Shown here: piece after piece, positions 55,239 through 63,327 of the stretch
Position numbering within the stretch: the first letter of the stretch is position 1
Layout of the letters: every line of letters begins with the position of its first letter
From: Enterococcus timonensis
GTDB taxonomy: Bacteria; Bacillota; Bacilli; Lactobacillales; Enterococcaceae
Direction of reading: 5' to 3'
Length of the DNA stretch: 64,000 nucleotides
Assembly: GCF_900104595.1 (NCBI RefSeq)
Contig: NZ_FNVY01000004.1
Span: 186,001 to 250,000 of the forward strand
The notes under the pieces: generated by a model
What the model was told of the DNA's origin: nothing
The model's database searches: none
What the model saw: the letters and a program-made list of their open reading frames with translations, nothing else
Program-made: the position numbers and the translations under genes

Positions 55239-57725
55239 ATGGATAAATTAAAAAACATTTGGCAGTGGATCAAACGCCATAGTTTACTACTGAAAATCAT
55301 CTTTTTTGGATCGGTTTTAATTTTTGTGGCCAATCAATTCGCCGAGATTATGCAAGGGATGAGTTTTGCTGAAATCGAAGAAACGATGGCTAGTTTGCCT
55401 ATATATAAAATTATTTTAATGTTTGCCACCGGACTTTTTGCCAGTACTCTATTAATTAGTTACGATGCGGTAGTTCAACATTCTTTAGAAAAACAAGGGC
55501 AGACGCCGTTTAAAAAAAGGGAATGGCTGCCTTTAGCTTTTATGATTAATTCTTTAAATAATCTCGTGGGTTTTGGGGGGATTATTGGGGCGACTTTGCG
55601 GGGGAATTTTTATCAAAAGAATTTGCCTAAAGGAAAAGTATTAGCCACTGTTTCTAAAATGGCTTTTTTCATGCTCACCGGTCTTTCTGTGTTAAGTTTA
55701 TTTTCTTTTGGGGCGCTATTTATTTTTCCAGTCGATGATTATTTTCGCCAATATTGGTTTTGGCTATTAGGAGGCGGCTTATATGCGCCGGCCTTACTTA
55801 TTTTTGCGCATCTGAAAAAGAAATCCTTATTTGCTGAATTTTTCCCGCGGGGCGTCCGGGCCTTAGTTGGTGCGTCGGTTCTCCAATGGGCTGGTGCGGC
55901 GTTTAGTTTTATGGTGATTGGCTTATTATTAAATCTTCAATTTTCCTTAGCCGAACTTTTGCCGATGTTTTTTGCCACGAGCTTAATCGGCATGCTTACC
56001 ATGGTGCCAGGGGGCGCGGGGACGTTTGATGTCTTAATGATTTTAGGCCTAGGACAAATGGGTATTAGCCGAGAAGTAGCGCTACTTTGGTTACTTTATT
56101 ATCGCTTGGCCTATTATATTGTGCCCTTTATACTAGGGGGCGGCTTATTTATTCATCATACGGGGGTAAAAATTAATCATTTCTTCGATGGCTTGCCGCA
56201 AATTCTCGGGCAAAAAGCGGCCCATTTTATTTTGACGGCGGCGGTTTATTTTGCCGGGATTATGATGATTTTATTATCGACGGTCACGAATTTATCGAAC
56301 GTTTCTGCATTTTTTAATTTTTTACTGCCCTTTTCTTTTGATTTTTTAGATCAAACGTTAAATATTTTAGTAGGGATTTTGCTTTTAGGTTTGGCTCGCG
56401 GAGTGGCGGCTAAAGTCCGCAAAGCCTATTTGCCAACTTTACTTGTCTTAGGTTTTGGTATTTTAAATACGATTATAAAAACCCGCGATTTGCGGTTGAT
56501 TATTGTTTATTTTTTAATTTTGGTGGCCGTTTATGTATCTCGTAAAGAGTTTTTCCGAGAAAAATTAGTCTATTCTTTTGGGGCCTTTAGTTTTGATGCT
56601 CTTTTGTTAACAGTGCTTTTGATTTTATATTCAATTGCCGGACTGTACGCCCAAAAAGATTTCACTGGCGACTTTTTTTCCGGTTGGTTTATTTTATTTC
56701 CTTCTGCTACTGTCTGGTTTAGAGGTTTACTTGGTTTAGGCTTGGCGATTATTGTTCTAGTGACGTTGATGACTTATTTAATGCAAGGAGAAGATCCGTG
56801 GGAAAAATCAACGGATATTGCAGACGATTTTATTTTGCGTTATGGCACAACGCTAGACCTTGCGGAAATTCGTCAAGAAAAACGTCGCGGTTATTCGTAT
56901 GTTGTAAATAACGAAGCGAAAGTTTATTTTAGTTTTGAGCGGCGGGTCAATAAATTATTTGTTTTCGGCAATCCATTTGGTCCAGAAAAATTGTGGAGTC
57001 AAGCAGTGATTCGGTTTATGAAACGGGCGGATGATTTAGGTTTTCAACTGGCGTTTTATTGTGTGACACCAGAATTTGTTTCTTGTTTACACGATCTAGG
57101 TTTTGATTATGTCAAAATTGGCGAGCTGGGTCATGTGACGGAATTTACTGCCCAGAAAAAAGATACCGCATTTCGGCAAATTCGCTTTGAAAATATTTTG
57201 CCAGCTGAAAAACAAGCTTGGCAAGAGCAACTCGCTCAAGAAGTGACGATTCAGCTAACGACGCCTTTTGAATTATTATTTGCCAAAGAAAAAATTGTCG
57301 GCCTAATTACTGAAGCTAGTGTCAACGGTGAAAAAGTAATTTTGGAAAGTTGGGCGACAGATGCCAACGCCTATCAAGTTTTATTAGAAAATTATTTAGC
57401 CGAACAAAGCGATCATCAGCAACCAGTTAACCTTGGCTTTTTGCCGTTGAAAAATGTCGGCGACTCACGATTTTCCTATTTAACCGAACGATTAGTCCAT
57501 GTGATTTATCATTACGGCTTAAAAAATGCCCAGTGGTCGCAACAAAGTCAAATGAAAGAACAGTTTGCCACCAAAGCAGAAAATCGCTATGTCGCTTTTC
57601 GAAAAAATGCCAATGGTGTCATTACTCTTTATCAATTATTTTCTTTATTGAAAAAAGCCACGCCAGTCCCTTATGTGTCGATGGAAACTCTCTTGCAAGA
57701 AGATGCTCCAGAAGATATTTTGTGA
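55239..57725 (+). CDS. mprF: Bifunctional phosphatidylglycerol lysyltransferase/flippase MprF
   Basis: An 828-residue membrane protein that adds lysine (or another amino acid) from charged tRNA to phosphatidylglycerol and flips the product, giving resistance to cationic antimicrobial peptides. The N-terminal half (to about 520) has many membrane helices with the flippase part (NLVGFGGIIGATLRGNFY, MLTMVPGGAGTFDVLMI). The C-terminal half is the cytoplasmic GNAT-like synthetase (DDFILRYGTTLDLAEIRQEKRRGYSYVV, GFLPLKNVGDSRFSYLTERLVHVIYHYG). Enterococci can carry two mprF genes; which one this is cannot be told. GAGGATGAAAA precedes the ATG. Confidence 0.95.
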   Translation: MDKLKNIWQWIKRHSLLLKIIFFGSVLIFVANQFAEIMQGMSFAEIEETMASLPIYKIILMFATGLFASTLLISYDAVVQHSLEKQGQTPFKKREWLPLAFMINSLNNLVGFGGIIGATLRGNFYQKNLPKGKVLATVSKMAFFMLTGLSVLSLFSFGALFIFPVDDYFRQYWFWLLGGGLYAPALLIFAHLKKKSLFAEFFPRGVRALVGASVLQWAGAAFSFMVIGLLLNLQFSLAELLPMFFATSLIGMLTMVPGGAGTFDVLMILGLGQMGISREVALLWLLYYRLAYYIVPFILGGGLFIHHTGVKINHFFDGLPQILGQKAAHFILTAAVYFAGIMMILLSTVTNLSNVSAFFNFLLPFSFDFLDQTLNILVGILLLGLARGVAAKVRKAYLPTLLVLGFGILNTIIKTRDLRLIIVYFLILVAVYVSRKEFFREKLVYSFGAFSFDALLLTVLLILYSIAGLYAQKDFTGDFFSGWFILFPSATVWFRGLLGLGLAIIVLVTLMTYLMQGEDPWEKSTDIADDFILRYGTTLDLAEIRQEKRRGYSYVVNNEAKVYFSFERRVNKLFVFGNPFGPEKLWSQAVIRFMKRADDLGFQLAFYCVTPEFVSCLHDLGFDYVKIGELGHVTEFTAQKKDTAFRQIRFENILPAEKQAWQEQLAQEVTIQLTTPFELLFAKEKIVGLITEASVNGEKVILESWATDANAYQVLLENYLAEQSDHQQPVNLGFLPLKNVGDSRFSYLTERLVHVIYHYGLKNAQWSQQSQMKEQFATKAENRYVAFRKNANGVITLYQLFSLLKKATPVPYVSMETLLQEDAPEDIL

Positions 57726-57765
57726 TAGAATAGGAACATATGTTGCCAAAAAGTGAGGGAATGAG

Positions 57766-58341
57766 ATGTACGAGTATTTAAATGGGGTGGTGACTTTTGT
57801 CAGTCCCGCCTATCTGGTTTTAGAAGTGAATCAAGTGGGCTTTTTAATTCAAGTGGCTAATCCTTTTATTTATCAAGAAGGAGATCGGGCCAAAATTTAT
57901 GTCCACCAAGTCGTTCGAGAAGATGCCCAATTACTTTTTGGATTTTTTGACCTGGCAGAAAAGGAATTATTTTTACGCTTGCTGTCGGTTTCTGGGATTG
58001 GTCCTAAATCAGCTTTGGCGATTTTAGCTGGGCGGGATCATCAAGGATTAAAAGATGCAGTGGAGCGCGAAGATGTAAAATATTTAATGAAATTTCCTGG
58101 CGTCGGTAAAAAAACAGCCCAACAAATGATTTTAGATTTAAAAGGAAAATTGGCGGTGGAAATAAATGATGCCGTTGCTGTTTTACCTGAAAAAAAACCA
58201 CTAAAAGAAGCAATGTCGGCTTTAAAAGCATTAGGTTATAAAGATAGCGAAATTGCGCAAGTGGAAAAGAATTTCCAAGGACAAGATTTGGCCACGGAAC
58301 AATATATTTCCGCTGGGTTAAAATTTTTAATGAAAAAGTAG
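57766..58341 (+). CDS. ruvA: Holliday junction DNA helicase RuvA
   Basis: A 191-residue tetrameric protein that binds four-way junctions and recruits RuvB. An OB-fold N-terminal domain (MYEYLNGVVTFVSPAYLVLEVN), two helix-hairpin-helix motifs (LLSVSGIGPKSALAIL, LMKFPGVGKKTAQQMILDLKGKL) and the small C-terminal RuvB-interaction domain (LKEAMSALKALGYKDSEI). GTGAGGGAATGAG precedes the ATG. It is followed immediately by ruvB. Confidence 0.96.
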   Translation: MYEYLNGVVTFVSPAYLVLEVNQVGFLIQVANPFIYQEGDRAKIYVHQVVREDAQLLFGFFDLAEKELFLRLLSVSGIGPKSALAILAGRDHQGLKDAVEREDVKYLMKFPGVGKKTAQQMILDLKGKLAVEINDAVAVLPEKKPLKEAMSALKALGYKDSEIAQVEKNFQGQDLATEQYISAGLKFLMKK

Positions 58342-58350
58342 GTGATTAGT

Positions 58351-59358
58351 TTGTCGGAACGATTAGTAGATGATGCACTGCAAGCAGAAGATAATTTGTT
58401 GGAACTTTCCTTACGTCCGCAAACTTTAAGCCAATATATTGGTCAAACAAAAGTCAAAGACCAATTACAAATCTATATTACTGCCGCTCGTCAACGGGAA
58501 GAATCACTAGACCATGTATTGCTCTATGGTCCGCCCGGTTTAGGGAAAACAACGCTCGCGCGCGTCATTGCTAATGAGATGGAAGTGGATGTAAAATCCA
58601 CCACTGGCCCAGCAATTGAAAAACCTGGCGACTTAGTGGCGTTGTTAAATGAACTTTCGGCCGGCGATGTTTTATTTATTGATGAAATTCATCGGTTGCC
58701 GCGGATTGTCGAAGAAGTTTTATATTCGGCGATGGAAGACTTTTATGTGGATATTATGGTAGGACAAGGACCAACAGCACATGCCGTTCGTTTTCCACTG
58801 CCGCCATTTACTTTAGTAGGGGCCACAACTCGGGCGGGGATGTTGTCTAAACCATTGCGAGATCGTTTTGGAATTGTCAGCCATTTGGAATATTATGAAG
58901 AAAAAGATTTGGAAAAAATTTTAATGCGTTCGGCTTCGATTTTTAATACAGAACTGGTGGAAAGTGGTGCGGTGGAACTGGCGCGGCGTTCGCGAGGGAC
59001 ACCAAGAATTGCCAACCGTTTGTTAAAAAGAGTCCGGGATTATGCCGAAGTGAAAAGTAATGGGGTCGTTGATGAAGCATGTGCCCATGAAGCTTTGGAA
59101 ATGTTAGGGGTCGACGAAGCCGGACTTGATGTGGTGGATCAAAAATTACTCCACGCCATTATCGACTTATATCACGGCGGGCCGGTGGGACTTAGTACAT
59201 TAGCAGTGAATATTTCAGAAGAAACCGATACAGTGGAATCCATGTATGAACCGTATTTAATTCAAAAAGGATTTTTAAAACGAACGAAGATGGGCCGTGT
59301 GGCAACGCAAAAAGCCTATGATCATTTAGGGATTTTGTTTGTGGCCGAAAAAAATTAA
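58351..59358 (+). CDS. ruvB: Holliday junction DNA helicase RuvB
   Basis: A 335-residue AAA+ motor that drives branch migration. Walker A is GPPGLGKTT, Walker [12 protein letters not shown], sensor 1 LVGATTRAG, and the C-terminal winged helix contains [21 protein letters not shown] choose TTG at 58351, with AGGTG before it overlapping the ruvA stop; a GTG nine bases upstream is an alternative. Pair with ruvA is the usual operon. Confidence 0.96.
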   Translation: MSERLVDDALQAEDNLLELSLRPQTLSQYIGQTKVKDQLQIYITAARQREESLDHVLLYGPPGLGKTTLARVIANEMEVDVKSTTGPAIEKPGDLVALLNELSAGDVLFIDEIHRLPRIVEEVLYSAMEDFYVDIMVGQGPTAHAVRFPLPPFTLVGATTRAGMLSKPLRDRFGIVSHLEYYEEKDLEKILMRSASIFNTELVESGAVELARRSRGTPRIANRLLKRVRDYAEVKSNGVVDEACAHEALEMLGVDEAGLDVVDQKLLHAIIDLYHGGPVGLSTLAVNISEETDTVESMYEPYLIQKGFLKRTKMGRVATQKAYDHLGILFVAEKN

Positions 59359-59374
59359 AAAGTGATCTTGAGTG

Positions 59375-59414
59375 AAAAGAAGTAGCAAAAAGTTGTGGTG
59401 CTACTTCTTTTTTG
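59375..59414 (+). terminator. Terminator after ruvB
   Basis: Arms AAAAGAAGTAGC and GCTACTTCTTTT with a T run. Confidence 0.93.
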
Positions 59415-59451
59415 CTATTATTTAATAAAATAAAAATGATGGAGGTGGAAA

Positions 59452-60015
59452 ATGAATAAAAGTGGAACTGAAAATTTATTACGGCAAGCACTAGTGCGCC
59501 TATGCTTAAAAGAGCCGTTTGCCAAAATTTCGGTGAAAGAAATTACCGAAGAAGCAGGCATTAATCGCCAAACATTTTATTATCATTACAAAGATAAGGA
59601 AATGTTACTCAAAGAAGTTTATTATCACGACTGTCTTCATTATTTGGATCAGGAAATTTCTTTAGATAATTGGGAAGAGCAGACATTGCTGCTTTTAAAA
59701 GCCATTTATCAAAAATCTGCCTTTTATCAAAACACCTTGTCATCTTCCCAAGAAGCCTTATTTCATGATTTTTCGGAACTAATTGAAGCACGGTTTTTAG
59801 ATTTATTTAGTCTTTTAGATCAAGATAAAATTTTGTTAGCTGAAGATAAAAATTTTTACGCCGGCTTTTTTGCGGACGGCTGTTCTGGTGTTTTGAAAAA
59901 ATGGTTGCAAACCGGATTGAAAGAACAACCAATTGAAATGGCCGCCCGACTGTTCCGTTTAGCCAAAGATGTAGAATTTTTTGCCATGCGTTTATACGAC
60001 GGTTATGAAAATTAA
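59452..60015 (+). CDS. TetR/AcrR-family regulator
   Basis: A 187-residue repressor-type protein. The helix-turn-helix covers about 1-55 (FAKISVKEITEEAGINRQTFYYHYKDKEMLLKEVYYHDC); the C-terminal helical domain (about 70-187) resembles the TetR-like group that includes DhaS, the dihydroxyacetone kinase regulator (FYAGFFADGCSGVLKKWLQTGLKE). No kinase or efflux gene is adjacent, so its target is unknown. GGAGGTGGAAA precedes the ATG. It is followed by an unknown gene on the same strand. Confidence 0.9.
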   Translation: MNKSGTENLLRQALVRLCLKEPFAKISVKEITEEAGINRQTFYYHYKDKEMLLKEVYYHDCLHYLDQEISLDNWEEQTLLLLKAIYQKSAFYQNTLSSSQEALFHDFSELIEARFLDLFSLLDQDKILLAEDKNFYAGFFADGCSGVLKKWLQTGLKEQPIEMAARLFRLAKDVEFFAMRLYDGYEN

Positions 60016-60134
60016 AGCACGCTGTAATGATTTGCCGTCTTTTCGTTATTTTTTCGTAATGGAATCTTAAAGTAAATTATAAGGATTTTTCCACTTATTT
60101 ACGGTAGAATAAAGGTAACTAAGGGGGGGATTAC

Positions 60135-60893
60135 GTGACGCATGATTTATATGTCCATTTAGATACAACAAATAACGCAGTTGTCACTAAAGGGATTTCC
60201 CACGAAGATTTTTATCAAGGACTTTTTCATCGTCCCAAAAATCTTTTGCTTCTGGATGAAACGACGGAAGCTGGCCAGTTTGAACCCCATACAGCGCTAA
60301 AAATGATTGAAGGACCGCAAGAAGTGGCCGCTTACTTAGCGGGTCTGAGAATTCGCCGAGAAAAAAATCCAGTGAAATGGGTGGATTTTTCAGATTTGGC
60401 GATGTTAAAACAACTGACACCTCAAGAAATTGCCGAATTGCTCTATTTTGGTCATATGAAAATGCATTTGCGGGCACCATTTTTTTATAAATTGCAAAAT
60501 AACTTTGCCTATTTTGAGTTAAATCCGGAATTTAATCGCGTCTATTATCGCTATATTGAAGAATTTTACGGGATTTTAGGTCAAAAAATTACGACTTGTG
60601 TCTTAGAAAAACTCAACGAAAAGAAAAGTTTTTTCAAACGACCACAACAAGTCAGCGTCTTACCCGAAGAAGTGCTTAAAGAGTTGCGACCATTTTTATT
60701 GGAAGGCGTGGCTTTTCGTTCCTGCCAAGCAGAAGCCGGCGACCATGAATTTAAAATGCCGATGTATATCGTCGAAGATCAGATTGCCAAAGCCGATGGA
60801 GAATATCTTGATCGTCTGGACCCCGATGCATTTTTGATTTATCAAACAAAACTAAAAAATTGGCGCTTAGAATTAAATCGCCAAATCTTTTAA
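60135..60893 (+). CDS. Protein of unknown function between a TetR gene and glmS
   Basis: A 252-residue soluble, acidic protein rich in Phe and Glu. I recognise no catalytic motif, signal peptide or membrane segment. N-terminal MTHDLYVHLDTTNNAVVTKGISHEDFYQGLFHRPKN is followed by a helix-rich middle (about 85-160, with HMKMHLRAPFFYKLQNNFAYFELNPEFNRVYYRYIEEFYG) and a C-terminal MPMYIVEDQIAKADGEYLDRLD. The codon pattern and length make it a real gene. AGGGGGGATTAC precedes the GTG start. A terminator follows. Confidence 0.75.
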   Translation: MTHDLYVHLDTTNNAVVTKGISHEDFYQGLFHRPKNLLLLDETTEAGQFEPHTALKMIEGPQEVAAYLAGLRIRREKNPVKWVDFSDLAMLKQLTPQEIAELLYFGHMKMHLRAPFFYKLQNNFAYFELNPEFNRVYYRYIEEFYGILGQKITTCVLEKLNEKKSFFKRPQQVSVLPEEVLKELRPFLLEGVAFRSCQAEAGDHEFKMPMYIVEDQIAKADGEYLDRLDPDAFLIYQTKLKNWRLELNRQIF

Positions 60894-60920
60894 AAGCTCG
60901 GCTTATGCCGGGTTTTTTTT
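60893..60920 (+). terminator. Terminator after the unknown gene
   Basis: Arms GCTCGGC and GCCGGGT around TTAT (one T-G pair) followed by eight T. Confidence 0.88.
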
Positions 60921-61017
60921 GTTATGAAAAAATCTTTCAATCCACAAAGTTTAATAAAATCCCCCAGCAAAAAATCAAAATTTCAACCAATGGACTTATC
61001 TAGACCAAAAAAATATA

Positions 61018-61049
61018 TTGACAAATTTATTCTTTAAAGTTAATATAAT
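61018..61049 (+). promoter_or_regulatory. Promoter of glmS
   Basis: A perfect -35 TTGACA (61018-61023), with a -10 either TAATAT (61041-61046, 17-base spacing) or TATAAT (61044-61049, 20-base spacing). Confidence 0.6.
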
Positions 61050-61071
61050 AAGCGTTCTTACAAAAAAAAGA

Positions 61072-61107
61072 AGTAGACCAATTATTTTTAAATCGAATGG
61101 TCTAGTT
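61072..61107 (+). promoter_or_regulatory. Hairpin just before the glmS ribosome site
   Basis: Arms TAGACCA and TGGTCTA enclose an AT-rich loop of about 18 bases and end a few bases before AGAGGTGTC, the glmS ribosome site. It could limit translation or bind a regulator. The glmS ribozyme consensus, known upstream of glmS in many Bacillota, is not visible in the 193-base gap. Confidence 0.45.
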
Positions 61108-61118
61108 AGAGGTGTCAT

Positions 61119-62900
61119 ATGTGTGGAATTGTTGGAGTAGTAGGAAATGTCGATACAAAAAATATTTTAATTAACGGGTTATGTCGTTTGGAATATCGGG
61201 GATATGATTCGGCGGGGATTTTTTTGGCCGAAGACAATCAACTTTATAAAGCGGTCGGTCCTTTAAAAAAATTACAAGAAGAAGTTCCTGCTGATGCAGC
61301 CGGTACATTGGGAATTGGCCACACGCGTTGGGCGACTCATGGCAAAGCAACTTTAGAAAATACCCATCCCCACACTTCACAATCTGGTCGTTTTGTTTTG
61401 GTCCATAATGGCGTCATTGAAAATTATCGCCAGCTGAAAGAAACTTTGTTAGCTGATGATATTTTTTACGGTCAAACCGATTCCGAAGTTGCGGTTCATC
61501 TAGTGGAATATTTTGTTAACCAAGGATTTACAGTACCAGCAGCTTTTTTGCAAACTCTTAATAAAATTGAAGGATCATACGCTTTTGGCCTGATCGATAC
61601 GCAAACACCAGATACACTTTATGCGGCCAAAAATAAATCACCACTGCTAGTCGGTCTTGGCGGCGATTTTAGTTTAATCGCCTCTGATGCTTTAGCGGTC
61701 CTCGATCAAACGAAAAACTTTTTGGAAATTAAAGATGGCGAAATGGTCATTTTACAAAAAGATAGTGTAGAAATTTTTGACCTTGCTGGCCAACCAGTCG
61801 CCCGTCAACCATTTGTAACTCAGTTGGACGCTAATGATTTAGACAAAGGCGCGTATCCTTATTACATGATTAAAGAAATTGCCGAGCAACCTAGTGTCGT
61901 TCGCAAAATTATCCAACAATACTTGATCGAAGAAAATTATGTGGCGCCGGCTTTAAAAGAAGTGATTCATGAAGCGGATCATCTATACTTCGTAGCTTGT
62001 GGAACTAGTTGGCATGCTTCCCGCGTTGGGGCAAAATATTTTGAAGAAATGGCCCATATTCCAGCTACGGCTTTATTAGCTAGTGAAGCAGGATATCGGA
62101 TGCCGCTCCTTTCTGCGCGTCCCGTCTTTATTTTTCTTTCGCAAAGTGGCGAAACTGCTGACAGTCGACAAGTTTTAGTGCGCGTAAAAGAATTAGGCTA
62201 TCCAACGATTACTTTAACGAATGTTTTAGGATCAACATTAGCGCGGGAAAGTGATTTTGCTTTGCCCTTGTTAGCTGGTCCAGAAATTGCTGTCGCTTCA
62301 ACTAAAGCTTACACCGCTCAAGTAACGGTACTTGCTTGTTTGGCGCAACAATTTGCCCGTCAAAATGAAAAATTTGATTTGGCTCACGAACTTTCGCTAG
62401 TAGCGACGGCTATGGACACGGTGATTACTGAACAAGAGACTTTGAATCTTTTAGTGGCCGATTATTTAACAGAACAGCGGAATGCTTTTTACATCGGGCG
62501 CTATTTAGATTATGAAGTGTCGCTAGAAGCAGCGCTAAAATTAAAAGAGATTTCCTATGTGCAAGCAGAAGGATTTGCTGCCGGAGAATTAAAACACGGA
62601 ACGATTGCTTTAATTGAAGAAGGGACGCCCGTTTTTGCCGTGATTACCGATCCAGTAACCGCAAGTCACACGAGAGGGAACATGGAAGAAGTGAAAAGTC
62701 GCGGCGCACGTCTCTTCTCGTTAGTAAGCGAATCTTTAGCCAATGATGATGACACTTTTGTTTTGCCAAATGTTCATCCTTTGTTAACGCCAATTCTTTC
62801 CATTGTTCCAGCCCAACTAATTGCCTATTATGCAACGTTGCAACGGGGACTTGACGTGGACAAACCCCGTAATTTAGCGAAAAGTGTAACGGTGGAATAA
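61119..62900 (+). CDS. glmS: Glutamine-fructose-6-phosphate aminotransferase (isomerising)
   Basis: Makes glucosamine-6-phosphate from fructose-6-phosphate and glutamine, the entry to amino-sugar and peptidoglycan synthesis. It has 593 residues, slightly shorter than the typical 600 or so. The N-terminal glutaminase domain starts MCGIVGVVG (catalytic Cys2) with GLCRLEYRGYDSAG and GHTRWATHGK. Two SIS domains follow (VACGTSWHASRVG, SQSGETADS; GRYLDYEVSLEAALKLKEISY, EGFAAGELKHG) and the end is KPRNLAKSVTVE. AGAGGTG precedes the ATG. Confidence 0.97.
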   Translation: MCGIVGVVGNVDTKNILINGLCRLEYRGYDSAGIFLAEDNQLYKAVGPLKKLQEEVPADAAGTLGIGHTRWATHGKATLENTHPHTSQSGRFVLVHNGVIENYRQLKETLLADDIFYGQTDSEVAVHLVEYFVNQGFTVPAAFLQTLNKIEGSYAFGLIDTQTPDTLYAAKNKSPLLVGLGGDFSLIASDALAVLDQTKNFLEIKDGEMVILQKDSVEIFDLAGQPVARQPFVTQLDANDLDKGAYPYYMIKEIAEQPSVVRKIIQQYLIEENYVAPALKEVIHEADHLYFVACGTSWHASRVGAKYFEEMAHIPATALLASEAGYRMPLLSARPVFIFLSQSGETADSRQVLVRVKELGYPTITLTNVLGSTLARESDFALPLLAGPEIAVASTKAYTAQVTVLACLAQQFARQNEKFDLAHELSLVATAMDTVITEQETLNLLVADYLTEQRNAFYIGRYLDYEVSLEAALKLKEISYVQAEGFAAGELKHGTIALIEEGTPVFAVITDPVTASHTRGNMEEVKSRGARLFSLVSESLANDDDTFVLPNVHPLLTPILSIVPAQLIAYYATLQRGLDVDKPRNLAKSVTVE

Positions 62901-62956
62901 AATTTCTCTTTCAGTCAGTGATTTTGATATATTGAAGTAATTTATAGTTATAAAAT

Positions 62957-63010
62957 AAAAGGCGCTCTAAAAGTTAGTTTTTTTCTAATTTTTAGAGTTC
63001 CTTTTTTTTG
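62957..63010 (+). terminator. Terminator after glmS
   Basis: Arms GGCGCTCTAAAAGTTAG and CTAATTTTTAGAGTTCC (imperfect, with inner TTAG/CTAA) followed by eight T. The rest of the gap to 63327 is AT-rich and without a gene. Confidence 0.88.
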
Positions 63011-63207
63011 TTCTCAAGCAATCGTCTGTAAAATTTTGTGTTTGAAAATTAATTAAATAAGAAAATATTTAATTATCCAGAAATGGTTTGCGACATCCTA
63101 ATATATGGTTATATCGGATTTTTTTAGTCAAATTCCATAAAAAATTCTTTGTAATTTGAATATTATTATGAAAAAAGAAAATAAATTCAGATTATTCTTA
63201 AAAACAA

Positions 63208-63235
63208 TTGACAGCAATAATTAAATAATTATAAT
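63208..63235 (+). promoter_or_regulatory. Promoter of the ATP-grasp gene
   Basis: Perfect -35 TTGACA (63208-63213) and perfect -10 TATAAT (63230-63235) with a 16-base spacer, about 85 bases before the ATG. It is among the strongest-looking promoters in the window. Confidence 0.75.
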
Positions 63236-63327
63236 AAACAGTAAGAAAGCGATAAATTTTTGAAAATAAGGAATTTTTTAAAGCGAAATGATTAACCTTA
63301 AAAAAATAAATTAGCGAAGAGGTTGCG

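Noticed and set aside
60926-61118. glmS self-cleaving ribozyme
   Set aside because: I looked for the conserved ribozyme core upstream of glmS and did not find it; only a simple hairpin and a promoter are visible.
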